Shown: positions 51,034-60,786 of the stretch, one piece after another | How the letters are laid out: every line of letters starts with the position of its first letter | Position numbering within the stretch: the first letter of the stretch is position 1 | Source: Clostridium kluyveri | GTDB taxonomy: Bacteria; Bacillota; Clostridia; Clostridiales; Clostridiaceae | Assembly (NCBI RefSeq): GCF_001902295.1 | Contig: NZ_CP018335.1 | Location: forward strand, 4,092,001-4,156,000 | DNA length: 64,000 nt | Direction of reading: 5' to 3' | Notes under the pieces: model-generated | The model's database searches: none | What the model saw: the letters and a program-made list of their open reading frames with translations, nothing else | Told to the model about the DNA's origin: nothing | Position numbers and translations under genes: made by a program

Positions 51034-51474
51034 TTAGAGATATCGCTCTGGATTTGATGATATTTCTTGTACATTTGAAAAGAACAATGAACAATGGTAT
51101 CCATCAGCAACTGCATGGTGAACCTGAATAGTTACTGGCATAACAATTTTATTACTTTCTTTAAAAAACTTTCCCCATGTTACCATTGGAAACAGAAAAG
51201 AACTACTTCCTTCATTATTTACATTAAAAGATGTGTAATTAAACCATGGCAAACATGAAACAATAAAAAAATTATCTTGAAACTGAGTAGTAAAATTAGT
51301 ATCACTTTTATAACTATTTAATGCATTTACCATATCCTCATAAAAATTCAAAAATACAGTATTAAATGATGTATATAGATCGCCCATTACTTTTGTTTTA
51401 TCATTTAACACAGAATAGCTTGGGCCAATTTCACCTCTCTCCCAAGTATTCATATTAATTACATTAAAGCCCAT
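51034..51474 (-). pseudogene. Chloramphenicol acetyltransferase with internal deletion
   Basis: A 146-residue frame. The start MGFNVINMNTWERGE matches the CAT N-terminus, and from about residue 16 (IGPSYSVLNDKTKVMGDLYT) it matches the region about 70 residues further on. The catalytic motif is intact: VQVHHAVADGYH, with FLFPMVTWGKFFKES before it. Normal CAT has about 215 residues; an in-frame deletion removed part of the core, so activity is doubtful. CAT acetylates chloramphenicol with acetyl-CoA. Confidence 0.85.
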
Positions 51475-51931
51475 AATTTATTGCCTCCTTGCTTATAATC
51501 AATTGCTGCCATTCAATTTAAATAATTAAAATTTCCTTTTTGCTATTACCTTACAAAGCCATACTATCTTCTAGTAGTTTTTAGCCACCACCAGTACCAT
51601 CCGTACTTACATGCCGATATTTGGGTCTGCCAAAAAAAATGCTCATGTTTACTGTCAATATCAATGACCACAGAAACATTAATATATTTTTTCATTGTAG
51701 CAACACGCAAGTCTTCACATGTGTCTTGATAGAAAGATGATACTAATTCGTTAAAATTGGAATCACAGAAAGGTGTACCCCCCTAAAATCAGAGGGGAGC
51801 ATAGAATCTTTAATATTTGTGCTTTTACGCTATAATCATTGTACATTCTAGATGCGTATAGACAAGCTATAAATACAAATACTCAAAACTTTTGAAAATA
51901 CCATTTATATGTATGTGCCTATTTTTCCAAG
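51475..51931. other. Stretch without an intact gene
   Basis: On the minus strand 51590-51780 keeps an open frame (DSNFNELVSSFYQDTCEDLR, ATMKKYINVSVVIDIDSKHE) with no start or recognisable family. Otherwise nothing was identified. Confidence 0.4.
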
Positions 51932-52453
51932 CTATAATTCAATTATTGTTTCCGAATCAAAATAATCAACAAATTCCCTGGTATTGCTATAAGGTAAATC
52001 TACTTTATAAAAATTCGCCATTTTATATAAACCTTGATTTATCGTATCTATATTATTACTATCTAAACCTATAGTAATGTCTTCTTTAATGTTTTCGAAT
52101 TCTTGACGTTGTCTTATTAATGTATCAATAACTACAACATTAAAATCTTCTGTTGCTTCTTTAATTTCTTTAATTCTCTCATCAAAAATTTCAATAATCC
52201 TATCTCTACGTTTTTCAGCTTTTGTGCTAAATAGGTCAACCTTATCAAGTAAATATATAAATAATGCTGAAGCAATACCATTCTTAATAATGTCTTTCAG
52301 TTCAAAATTAAAGGCTTAACAATGAAAAGTATACCATTTGAATCATTCGTACTTTTGTGTTTTCATCTAATTGAAAATAATCTTTTCCTTCTTTTTTTAA
52401 CATTTCTTGTTCCCTAATGAAATCTGAATTATTACTATCTAATTTTCTACCAT
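51932..52453 (-). pseudogene. Broken gene of unknown function
   Basis: First frame GRKLDSNNSDFIREQEMLKK, then a stop after YFSLLSL, and in another frame ELKDIIKNGIASALFIYLLD, KRRDRIIEIFDERIKEIKEA and VDLPYSNTREFVDYFDSETI-IEL-stop. No start codon remains in the second frame until near its end. Helical, charged; not recognised. Confidence 0.55.
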
Positions 52454-52460
52454 TTTATAA

Positions 52461-53115
52461 TTATTTATACCTCTCTCTTATCCTATTAATAGCCTTTATC
52501 ATTTCTTCCCTAAATTCATCAGAAGCTAAAACCTCCACAGAATCCTCCTGACTCAAAAGCCACATTTTTATACCTTTACCAAACATTTTTGCATCCACTA
52601 TATATTGCCTCTGCTTTTCTTTTACTACTTTTGCATTAGGCAATCTATCCAAAACTGCCTCTATAGATCTACCTGTAAATCTAAATTTTATTCTTTCCAG
52701 TTCTCCTGATTGCATAAATTCAATTAACTTTCTAAATTCTCCATCTTGAAATCTCTTGCTGTAATCTACCTTATATTTTCTATCTGTAATAATTAAATTC
52801 TTAATTCTATCTACTCTATAAATAGCAGGATATTCATAACTTTTGCCCTCTATAAAGGCTATGAGGTAAAAATAATATTCAGAGAATAACAATCCCTGTG
52901 GATATACAGTTCTTTTAGAAGCCTCCTCCTGTATCTCTCCGTCCATGCCTATTTTATGATATCCAATATCCAATACTTTTTGTTCTTTTATTGCAGTACT
53001 GATTTGCCACAATTTGTCCAAAAGTTCTTTTCCATGTTGTGGTGAAACATAGTTAACTAACTCATCACCTATAATACATTCGATATTTTCTTTATCTTTG
53101 CAGATACAATTATCG
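52461..53115 (-). pseudogene. WYL-domain transcriptional regulator lacking its HTH
   Basis: The frame from 53021 (MDKLWQISTAIKEQKVLDIG) contains the WYL-type region (VYPQGLLFSEYYFYLIAF, RVDRIKNLIIT) and the WCX extension (FRFTGRSIEAVLDRLPNAKV, ASDEFREEMIKAINRIRERY). Open sequence extends up to about 53115 (KDIISKLLDNCICKDKENIE) but is closed by TGA before the usual N-terminal HTH. About 100 residues are missing, so it is probably not a functional repressor. Confidence 0.8.
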
Positions 53116-53225
53116 AGGAGTTTTGAAATTATATCCTTTCACCAAATATAACCATCTATAACACCTTACCTATTTTATTTGTTCAAACTAAATAATGATT
53201 TGTAAATAATTAATATTTTTGTAAT

Positions 53226-53945
53226 TTAAAATGCTCTTTTCCTCATACATTTTATAAATATTATTATTAAAACTATTGAATACGTTAATGCTATTACTAA
53301 AGCATATATTAAATGAAATAAATTCTGTGGATTTACATAATCTATTGTACCAATTTTATCTAGTATTAAATATGCAGGTGGAAATAATGTAGTTATCCAT
53401 TTTAAAAAAGAGAATGCTTGGATAAGAGGTTTTTCAACAACTGAAATAATAATAATAATATTTAAATACAATATTGCCATTTTTCTATCCTTAACTAATC
53501 TAGAATTAAATAAACTTCCAACAGCAACACCAAGAAATCCAATAATTGCATGATTAATTAAAGCAACGATAATATCCGATACAACAACTTTTCTAATAAA
53601 AACACCCTTTAAAATTGGGTAGTAAACTGTTAATATATCCAATATAAGAATGAAAAACCATACAAACAGTATTTTACATAAGTAATAAATATTTTCTTTT
53701 TTAACATGCAAAATGGTTAGCTGCTGCTGTACAATATCTTCATTATCAATAAATCCAAAAGCTACCCATGCAGAAATTGCATATATACATATACATGTAA
53801 TTGCATAGGAACTCATTACATAAGCAGGCTTAACTGAATATATACATGCCATTAAAATTATATATACTAATAAAGGAGCAATGTACTTATGCGATCTTTT
53901 ATAATCTTGAAAAAAATATAATATTAAATACTTAAAAGTATTCAT
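53226..53945 (-). CDS. ABC transporter permease, six TM
   Basis: A 239-residue membrane protein starting MNTFKYLILYFFQDYKRSHK with six predicted segments. No large extracellular domain. It is 31 nt after the ATPase gene, so the two form an ABC pair. AT-rich like the host. Similar pairs export peptides or confer self-immunity, but substrate evidence is lacking. Confidence 0.75.
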   Translation of the reverse strand: MNTFKYLILYFFQDYKRSHKYIAPLLVYIILMACIYSVKPAYVMSSYAITCICIYAISAWVAFGFIDNEDIVQQQLTILHVKKENIYYLCKILFVWFFILILDILTVYYPILKGVFIRKVVVSDIIVALINHAIIGFLGVAVGSLFNSRLVKDRKMAILYLNIIIIISVVEKPLIQAFSFLKWITTLFPPAYLILDKIGTIDYVNPQNLFHLIYALVIALTYSIVLIIIFIKCMRKRAF

Positions 53946-53976
53946 ACTTCAATTTACCTCTCTAACCAATTATAAT

Positions 53977-54816
53977 TCAACTTTCATTTACCGAAACAAT
54001 ACTACAGCCCATTTGTAACAATCTCAATATATTAACATCACTATATTGTTTATTCATTAATATACTAACTGATTGTCCATTCTGTATCATATTTAATAAG
54101 CCAGTAAATTCTTTTACTATACTAACATCAAATTCTTTAGCTACTTTAAAACATATTAGCATATTTGTATAACCATTATTCTCATTATGTGTATTGGATA
54201 CAATTTCACCACCCTTGATTTCTACAATTTTATCTGCCAATTTATCAACTAAATGCATCTCATGACATGCTAAAACAATACAAATTTCTTCTGTTTTAAA
54301 TTTCTGTAATATGTCAATAAATCTCTCTTGAGATTTGTTATCCTGTCCTGAAAGTGGCTCATCTAATAGCAAAATATCAGGTCTTGATATAATCGCCTGT
54401 ATAACAGCAACTTTTTGAATCGTACCTTTTGATAAATATTTTATACGAGTATTTTTCATTAAAGCAATGTTAAAAGTATCAAATAGTTCCTCTGAAAACT
54501 GATTTATATATGCTTGAGAAAGTCCCTGCATTTTTCCCATATGACAAATATATTCATAAGGGGTAAAATTAAGTTTGGGAAAATAATCTGGAACATAACC
54601 AATTTTAAGTTTATCTCCTTTATCACATAAAATCCTTCTTCCACTAGATAAATTACTTAAACCTGCTATTATTCTTAGCAATGTACTTTTTCCTGTACCA
54701 TTAGCCCCTGTAACAGCTAAAGTTTCCCCTCTTAAAATAGTTAAATTTATATTATTTAAAACACTCTTATTACCATAATGCTTACTAACATTTTCGAGCA
54801 CAATTAATTTTTTCAT
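53977..54816 (-). CDS. ABC transporter ATP-binding protein
   Basis: A 279-residue ATPase: Walker A VTGANGTGKSTLLRIIAGLS, signature YLSKGTIQKVAVIQAII (S-K-G in place of S-G-G), Walker B ILLLDEPLSGQDNKSQERFI, H-loop ACHEMHLVDKLADKI. The C-terminal 60 residues form an extra small domain (FKVAKEFDVSIVKEFTGLLN, LLQMGCSIVSVNES). Partner of the 53226-53945 permease. Confidence 0.87.
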   Translation of the reverse strand: MKKLIVLENVSKHYGNKSVLNNINLTILRGETLAVTGANGTGKSTLLRIIAGLSNLSSGRRILCDKGDKLKIGYVPDYFPKLNFTPYEYICHMGKMQGLSQAYINQFSEELFDTFNIALMKNTRIKYLSKGTIQKVAVIQAIISRPDILLLDEPLSGQDNKSQERFIDILQKFKTEEICIVLACHEMHLVDKLADKIVEIKGGEIVSNTHNENNGYTNMLICFKVAKEFDVSIVKEFTGLLNMIQNGQSVSILMNKQYSDVNILRLLQMGCSIVSVNES

Positions 54817-54845
54817 AAATATGATATTTCCTTTCCCTGTATATA

Positions 54846-54900
54846 ATTTTCATTTTTTTACATAAACCAAGTGAAATGTCATTAAGCCTCTTATCAATAA
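54846..54900 (-). pseudogene. Third fragment of the 49743-type small gene
   Basis: The minus strand reads FIDKRLNDISLGL, matching MDMLEEFQEFIDKRLNDIPL-GLDKK at 49988-49743, with no start or end. Only about 35-55 bp remain. Confidence 0.55.
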
Positions 54901-54906
54901 AGATAT

Positions 54907-55431
54907 TCAGAATCTCATTCTCACCATGAATAAATAATATAATATACGAGGTAATCCGATAGCAGATAGTATTGTGATTGCAGTATGTACTTTTTTCTCA
55001 TCTCGTAATATAAACAATAAAAACTTATACCCTAAAATACCAATCAATCCACCCAAACAATTTAGAATTATATCATCAATGTCTGATGCTCCAATGCCTA
55101 AAAGCCCTTGAATGATTTCAACAAACAAACTCACTATAAATATAAACAACAAATTGCTTATTACTCTTTTATCATTTTTGAATAATGACAAATATGTACC
55201 AAGGGGAATAAAAATAACTATATTGCCAACCACATTACTAAAAGAAAATGCTTTTATATTCGCAGAGCTGCCAGATATATATTCCATTATACTATAAAAA
55301 GGAATGAGATTGATTGACCTATGCTCCAAATGCGAAATTCTTGATAAGAACAATACTTTAATTAACAAAATCATGTAACAAATGAAAACACCATATAAAA
55401 AGACTGTTTTAATTCGCTCTCGTTTATTCAT
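54907..55431 (-). CDS. VanZ family membrane protein
   Basis: About 174 residues starting MNKRERIKTVFLYGVFICYM after AATGGAGGT. Four to five membrane segments; VanZ features: LEHRSINLIPFYSIMEYI, NVVGNIVIFIPLGTYLSLF and EIIQGLLGIGASDIDDIILN-CLGG. VanZ-like proteins lower teicoplanin susceptibility in some hosts by an unclear mechanism. The adjacent broken response regulator is vanR-like, hinting at an eroded glycopeptide-type locus. Confidence 0.85.
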   Translation of the reverse strand: MNKRERIKTVFLYGVFICYMILLIKVLFLSRISHLEHRSINLIPFYSIMEYISGSSANIKAFSFSNVVGNIVIFIPLGTYLSLFKNDKRVISNLLFIFIVSLFVEIIQGLLGIGASDIDDIILNCLGGLIGILGYKFLLFILRDEKKVHTAITILSAIGLPRILYYLFMVRMRF

Positions 55432-55489
55432 AATACCTCCATTTTTCATTTCATCTCTGCTTATTCTCTGACGTTCAGTTTATAAATAA

Positions 55490-55648
55490 TCTTCAGTTCG
55501 CACTTTATAACTGTTCCAACTCAACACACCAGAACGCATCTTGGCCGTTATAAAACTTGTATATTGTAAAATCTTTATTTTTAAAATAAACTTCAATTAG
55601 GTCCGCTATGGACTACTCATCGTCTACAACCAAAATATTCATACTCAT
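55490..55648 (-). pseudogene. VanR-like response regulator remnant
   Basis: MSMNILVVDDE, then TAG (55615-55613), SIADLIEVYFKNKDFTIYKF-YNGQDAFWCVELEQL and a stop. This is the first 45 residues of a VanR/OmpR-type receiver with a premature stop; the rest is missing. Confidence 0.75.
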
Positions 55649-55759
55649 AAGTTCTATCCCTTCTTCCTGATTAAGCACTCATTATTATAGTACTACAAAA
55701 CAAGATTTATATCATAATAATTTTCTTAATAAAACCTTAAGGTTTTATTAATATAGGCC

Positions 55760-55972
55760 TTAATCTTTATGTAAGTCATTTAAATATTCATTAAAATTCT
55801 CTAATGCTTTCAAAACATTCTGCATGTAGAGGTCTGAATTTAAGCCCCCTTGAAGATTCCTTCCATCAATCATACACTGGAGGTTAAACATTGGTATGCT
55901 TAATGTCCTAGTATATACCTTTAAAAACACGGCAATATAATGCGCTCCTTCCTTAAACCCTTGACAGACCAA
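55760..55972 (-). CDS. Short unassigned frame, possibly a remnant
   Basis: 70 residues: MVCQGFKEGAHYIAVFLKVY, then FNLQCMIDGRNLQGGLNSDL-YMQNVLKALENFNEYLNDLH. The second part looks coding (helical, charged) but I do not recognise it; the first residues come from the GC-rich patch beside it. Probably the end of a gene whose start was lost at the junction. Confidence 0.35.
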   Translation of the reverse strand: MVCQGFKEGAHYIAVFLKVYTRTLSIPMFNLQCMIDGRNLQGGLNSDLYMQNVLKALENFNEYLNDLHKD

Positions 55973-56270
55973 ATTTTTGCCGTGTTATGGCTTTGCCGAA
56001 AACGGGGAACAGAGAAACAAGCGGGAGGCGTTGTCAACGGGAACGTGGAATAGCAGAGAGAGCGCAGCGGAGGAGCATACAAAGCCTCACACTTACCCGC
56101 AGGAGTGTTTGATGTCCGCCGGTCACGCCCGGCCGCATGGAAGCGGCCGACAAAATTGTAAGGCAATTTGGAATGACATAGGAAAACCCTCCAAACTCAC
56201 GTTTTTTTATTTGGCTGGTACCGCCTTTGGATATTTTACGGTAATAATGAAATAGAAAAAACCTGCCGCA
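55973..56270. other. GC-rich foreign patch
   Basis: About 300 bp with GC content far above the flanks (for example CCGGTCACGCCCGGCCGCAT). Frames on both strands are open but look accidental. It is bounded by the unassigned frame at 55760 and the IS21 remains at 56330, so it is probably a piece of a conjugative element from a higher-GC Firmicute. Confidence 0.45.
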
Positions 56271-56329
56271 AAGAGGGTATAAATGTCAACCTAGAAATGT
56301 AACTTTTTGATCATTTAAGAATGTAGTTT

Positions 56330-57720
56330 TTTTAATCTTCCTCTTGCTTAAAATGATCTTTCAGTCTATACGACTTCCCATTAATTGTAACAACATGGGC
56401 ATGATGTAAAACTCTATCTAAGATAGCATTAGCGATGACAGCATCATAGAAAATATCATCCCAGGAATTAAAATTTATGTTAGTGGTTAAAGATCGTGCT
56501 TTTTTTCTCATATCTCATATCGATTAACTGGAAAAATAATTTTGAATCTTCCTTATCTACAGGTAAATAACCCAATTCATCAATAATAAGAAGCTTATAT
56601 TTACTAAAGTGCTTAAGTCTAGCATCTAATCTATTTTCTAGATTTGCTCGCTTTAGCTGTTGCAACAAATCATTACACTTAATGAAATATGTGCTGTAAC
56701 GTCGCTTTGCAGCTGCAATTCCTATAGAAGTGGCAAGGTGTGTTTTCCCAACGCCACTAGAACCTAGAAATACAATATTTTCTCGTGATTCTAAAAAACG
56801 TAGTGTCAAAAAATCCAATATTTGATCTTTATTAATGCCAGGTTGAAAATTAAAATCAAAGTCCTTAATTTCTTTTTGATGTGGAAAAGCTCCAACTTTA
56901 ACCATAGATTTAATCATGTTTGCTTCTTTACAGTCAATTTCATGAGTTGTAAGCTTAATAAGAGCATCAACAAAAGATAAATTATTTTTTGTTGTAAAAT
57001 CAATAACTTCGTCCAAATGATTAATCATTTGCTTCATCTTCAAATATTCTAAATTATTTATAAGTTGTGTATATGTACTATTCATTCTATTGTTTAAATC
57101 TGAAACAAGATTATGTAGACCTTCATAATTCAGTGTTCCATTGTACGCTCTTATTTCATCTAATAGTTTCATAGGAGCTTCAACTTTAGCTTTTGTATTC
57201 GGTCTTCCTGCTATACAGGGACGAACCTTAAATCCATAGTCATCTGCAAATTGTTGAAATCTATTATTTACTTTTCCCTTAGAATAATTAGTTCTAGCTT
57301 CATCCATAACAGTTTCCATGTTATCTGTTAGCAATTCTTTTGCTACTCCTCCAAATGTTTCAAATGACTCGTCTAAAAACGAAAGTAGCACATCTTGTGT
57401 TTTATCAAGAGATAATTTATATACTCTAAACCTTGAGTATGAGAGGATTAATACAAAAACATTTATATTAATGACTTCTCCTGTAGTTAACACAAATTCT
57501 ATATTTTCCTTCCAATCTAATTGTGCTTGTTTCCCTTTTTCAGTTTCATACCGCATAGGCGAAGTAGTGGAAATATATCTTTTTTCCTATTATTAAAGTA
57601 CTCATTAAATTCTGAGTGATTGGAAATGTATCTTCTGAACGAAGATTGCGCACAATCTAGTCCGTGATTATCTTTAAGATACTGCCATAAAATGCGCTTG
57701 TAATAAAATATTTGAATCAA
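56330..57720 (-). mobile_element. Degenerate IS21-family element with fused istA/istB
   Basis: The minus strand runs from an IstA N-terminal piece (57720: QYLKDNHGLDCAQSSFRRYI) through a frameshift near 57550 into a 358-residue frame (57556-56480). That frame has the IstA integrase core (QAQLDWKENIEF, ELLTDNMETVMDEA, GRPNTKAKVEAPMKLLDEI) and, after a deletion, the IstB AAA+ protein (NIVFLGSSGVGKTHLATSIG, LLIIDELGYLPVDKEDSKLF). A +1 shift near 56485 throws off the IstB end, which continues as SWDDIFYDAVIANAILDRVL. The IstA C-terminus is lost; no functional transposase is expected. Confidence 0.88.
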
Positions 57721-57780
57721 ATCTTTACTAAGAAGCTTCTTATATGATCATTTCCTTACATTATTATCTTACCATTTATA

Positions 57781-57931
57781 AACATAGCCATGTTCTCCTT
57801 TTTTATAAGTTTATTTTTGTGGATTCAGCTTATATTTTAGGACTTGGCTATGTTTTTTTCTATACTTTTTTATTAGTAATTTAACCCTTGGTTGACATCC
57901 CCCTTTTCACTGTCCATAGATCAGCCCCCAG
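57781..57931. repeat. Direct repeat B (copy A at 37128-37280)
   Basis: Same hairpin (ACATAGCCA...TGGCTATGT + T-run) and same right part (CTATACTTTTTTA, TAATTTAACCCTT, CACTGTCCA) as copy A, roughly 85-90% identical by eye. It also lies downstream of a minus-strand ABC permease gene. The two copies are 20.65 kb apart in the same orientation. Confidence 0.85.
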
Positions 57932-57936
57932 AACAT

Positions 57937-58158
57937 TTATTGCCAATGGGCGCATAAATAAACATGTATAAAAAGCAGGTATATAACTATAGCAATCCCC
58001 GTTACTAGTAAAATGACGGGAGCAACTCTGTAGCACCAGGCTTTCATAATTATCACAGCTTTCTGCAGGTACATTTTCGAGTTTGCTTTTTGAAGTCCGA
58101 TTTTAACATAAATAAGTATGTTTATACCTATTAGGCTTTTCTTTTGTAGAAGCTGCAT
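57937..58158 (-). CDS. Short one-TM frame downstream of the FtsX permease
   Basis: Up to 73 residues; the best core is MKAWCYRVAPVILLVTGIAI-VIYLLFIHVYLCAHWQ, one membrane segment. The ribosome binding site is weak and there is no family match. It may be chance, or a small membrane peptide of the transporter operon. Confidence 0.3.
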   Translation of the reverse strand: MQLLQKKSLIGINILIYVKIGLQKANSKMYLQKAVIIMKAWCYRVAPVILLVTGIAIVIYLLFIHVYLCAHWQ

Positions 58159-58203
58159 TTAATTCAATTACCTCTTTTGAAAAAGGAAAACGACGGTTTT
58201 GAA

Positions 58204-60786
58204 TCAAGTCATATCATCCCGAAGCGCGTCGATAATATTTTCTCTTTTTATCTTGCTAATGGCATACAGCATTGTAATGAACACCACAAAGAGCACGCTG
58301 AACACGCTAATTCCGATACTGCCCCACGGGAACACAAAATCGATATTGTCCGCCCCACCGGCGACCATCCATTTGTAAATCAGCCAAGAAGAGATTGCCG
58401 CTATAGGGAGCCCCAAGAGCAACGCCCTCATGCCATAAAAGGCACACTCGAAATTCATCATCTTTTGGAAATCGCGTTCAGACATCCCCACAGAGCGGAG
58501 CATGGCAAGCTCTCGCCTGCGCAACTTGATATTCGTGGAAATCGTGTTAAACACATTGGCAACCGCAATAAGCGAAATCATAATGATAAAAGTATAAGCG
58601 AACACGTTGGCAATGAATATATAATTGCGGCTCTCATCAAATATTTCATGAGAATTGTACAGTTTATAATTGGATTTAATTCCTGCACCCTTAAGCATCG
58701 CTTCCATTTTAGCCGCCGACTTTGAAGGATTCTTTGAACTAAAGGTCATTCCCTTATTAGACACATGGATATCCGGGGTTTCAAATTTCTCTTTGAGCGA
58801 ATAGGGAACCATCACCCTAAAAATGAACGGATTGTTCGACCCGGAGTTTTCTAAGACCGGGAGTGTATCAGGCGGCACGATATTGACAAACTTAATGTTT
58901 ACGTTTCGCCCCTGTTCCATCTTCGGCTTGCCATTTGTTTCGGGAGCGATGGTAAAATTCATGGAAGAACTCTTGAACATATCAACAAACTTGTCAACCT
59001 CCTGATTGGCTTTCATGTGGCTTGTTATTTTGGCAACGGCAATCATTTTCGTATTTTGCCCGGTATATTCCTCTGCGGACAAGCCCAAGCCTTTGATAAT
59101 ACTCAGATAGGTGCTGTCATCAAGAAACTGGAGATCCATTGGCAGATTAACCGTTTCACCCGGCAAATGTGAACCCGCGTATTCCCAGTAATAGTCTGAA
59201 AGATCGCTTGCTTTGGCAGCGCATGAATACTTCATAAGCGCTTGATACGAGCTTTTGTAAACACCGTCGGCAGTTTTTAGTTTGTCGTAAAGCGGCAACA
59301 TTTCGCTGTCGTCCATGTCCTGTGTGGCAACACCGATGTCATAGGTAGTAAGCTCTACTGCCCGCTCCGACACCTGTTTAAAATCCGTTACAAAAGCATT
59401 GGTCGATATAAACAGCACTACGCTTAAAACAAGTGATAGCACAATGCTGCGATAGCGTTTCTTGTTTCTTTTAAAATTCTTTAGCGCAAGGGTTCCCTCC
59501 AAACCGTAAATACGCTGCGCCAGTTTTGACGCTTTCACGACTTTGGATTCAACTTTGACCTCGTTGGTCTGGCGAATACTCTCCATAACGGGAGTGCTTG
59601 CGGCCTTCCTGGCCGGGATATAGGCCGAAATCAGAATCGTAACCATGCTGACTGCCGCCGCGCCGACAATCGCGGGGACGGACACTGTCAAGGTGAAAGA
59701 GACATTGCTGTAGGCAATGTTCTCAAAATTCCTGGCGACAACGGAAATCACAAGCCCGATGCTGCCCATGCCGACCATAACGCCAATCGGTATGCCGACC
59801 GCACCAATGCAAAGTCCCTCAAACAGCACCGAATTTCGCAGCTGTGTCGCTGTGGCTCCCACCGACGAGAGAATTCCGAACTGGTGTGTGCGTTCGTTCA
59901 TCGATATATTGAACGAATTGTAAATCAGAAAAATCGAACCTACCATTATCAAGGCAATCAAAATGCCGCCAATCGAGTACAGAAGCGTGTTGAACAAATT
60001 ATCGTCCGAAAGACCCATGAAGCGCAGCACATTATCGTTAAAGACGTAAGCTTGGCTTCCGGCTGTGCTTCTTGCGTAAGCGTGAACACCACGCGGGTTT
60101 TTAAGCGTGACCAATAGGCTTAAGCTGTCCGCTTTGTCTTGTGCATCTGCTTTCGTTATCAAGGTATATCCCGGTGCGGAAGATTCCTCAAAACCGGGTC
60201 TTAGGCAGATTCCGACAACCGTGTAGGTTTTTTCGGCTTTTGGCATAAGAGTTTCTTTCCCGGAAATGTAAGGGTCGTGTTGACCGAGGTTTTTATTTCC
60301 ATCCATGCGGCTTCCAACAGCAAGTGAAAGCGTGTCACCCACCGCGAATTGAACACCGCCGCTTGCTTCGACGCTCATCGGAACAAGAATCTCCCCACTG
60401 TTTTTCGGCAATCTACCTGAAACTAGGGTTATGGGCAAGGTATCAAAGGCTTTCTTGCTGAATCCGGCTATAAAAAGATACGGCCTTTTGGGGTCTTTCC
60501 CGACCTCAAGTTTTGCGTAGCCGATATTTTCAAATGTTGCTGTGTTTGCAACTCCATTGTCGAGGGCTCGTTCCTGTGCGAAAGAGGAATCAACGTTCAA
60601 AAACTCGACGTGCCAACCACCGTATTTCTGGGCCGCGCCATTTGCCAAATAGTTCAGCAGGGAAACGCCCAAGGTAGCAACTGCCGTAATCATGGCGGCG
60701 GATAGGATAACTCCGATAACCGTTACAATGGTTCGTGTGCGGCTCTTTTTCATGCTTTGCAGGGTAACTTTGTTGAAAATGTTCAT
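58204..60786 (-). CDS. FtsX-family ABC transporter permease, 860 aa
   Basis: A permease with two FtsX domains: TM1 (TRTIVTVIGVILSAAMITAV), extracellular region of about 230 residues, FtsX core with NSFNISMNERTHQFGILSSV-GATATQLR, then a second unit starting near residue 440 (NKKRYRSIVLSLVLSVVLFI) and ending with RRRELAMLRSVGMSERDFQK. The 860-residue length and the layout differ from BceB. GC is well above that of the host. It overlaps the ATPase gene by 4 nt. Probable antimicrobial peptide resistance or export. Confidence 0.88.
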   Translation of the reverse strand: MNIFNKVTLQSMKKSRTRTIVTVIGVILSAAMITAVATLGVSLLNYLANGAAQKYGGWHVEFLNVDSSFAQERALDNGVANTATFENIGYAKLEVGKDPKRPYLFIAGFSKKAFDTLPITLVSGRLPKNSGEILVPMSVEASGGVQFAVGDTLSLAVGSRMDGNKNLGQHDPYISGKETLMPKAEKTYTVVGICLRPGFEESSAPGYTLITKADAQDKADSLSLLVTLKNPRGVHAYARSTAGSQAYVFNDNVLRFMGLSDDNLFNTLLYSIGGILIALIMVGSIFLIYNSFNISMNERTHQFGILSSVGATATQLRNSVLFEGLCIGAVGIPIGVMVGMGSIGLVISVVARNFENIAYSNVSFTLTVSVPAIVGAAAVSMVTILISAYIPARKAASTPVMESIRQTNEVKVESKVVKASKLAQRIYGLEGTLALKNFKRNKKRYRSIVLSLVLSVVLFISTNAFVTDFKQVSERAVELTTYDIGVATQDMDDSEMLPLYDKLKTADGVYKSSYQALMKYSCAAKASDLSDYYWEYAGSHLPGETVNLPMDLQFLDDSTYLSIIKGLGLSAEEYTGQNTKMIAVAKITSHMKANQEVDKFVDMFKSSSMNFTIAPETNGKPKMEQGRNVNIKFVNIVPPDTLPVLENSGSNNPFIFRVMVPYSLKEKFETPDIHVSNKGMTFSSKNPSKSAAKMEAMLKGAGIKSNYKLYNSHEIFDESRNYIFIANVFAYTFIIMISLIAVANVFNTISTNIKLRRRELAMLRSVGMSERDFQKMMNFECAFYGMRALLLGLPIAAISSWLIYKWMVAGGADNIDFVFPWGSIGISVFSVLFVVFITMLYAISKIKRENIIDALRDDMT

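Noticed and set aside
55977..56255. Plus-strand 92-codon frame in the GC-rich patch
   Set aside because: Residue composition (His, Pro, Gly, Arg) and lack of a ribosome binding site suggest a chance frame in a foreign fragment; frames on the opposite strand are just as open.
56480..57556. Novel integrase-ATPase fusion protein
   Set aside because: The two halves are IstA and IstB of an IS21 element joined by a deletion and flanked by frameshifts on both sides; it is a wreck, not a designed fusion.
57937..58158. Confident small membrane protein of the transporter operon
   Set aside because: One hydrophobic segment but weak start signals and no family; listed only with low confidence.
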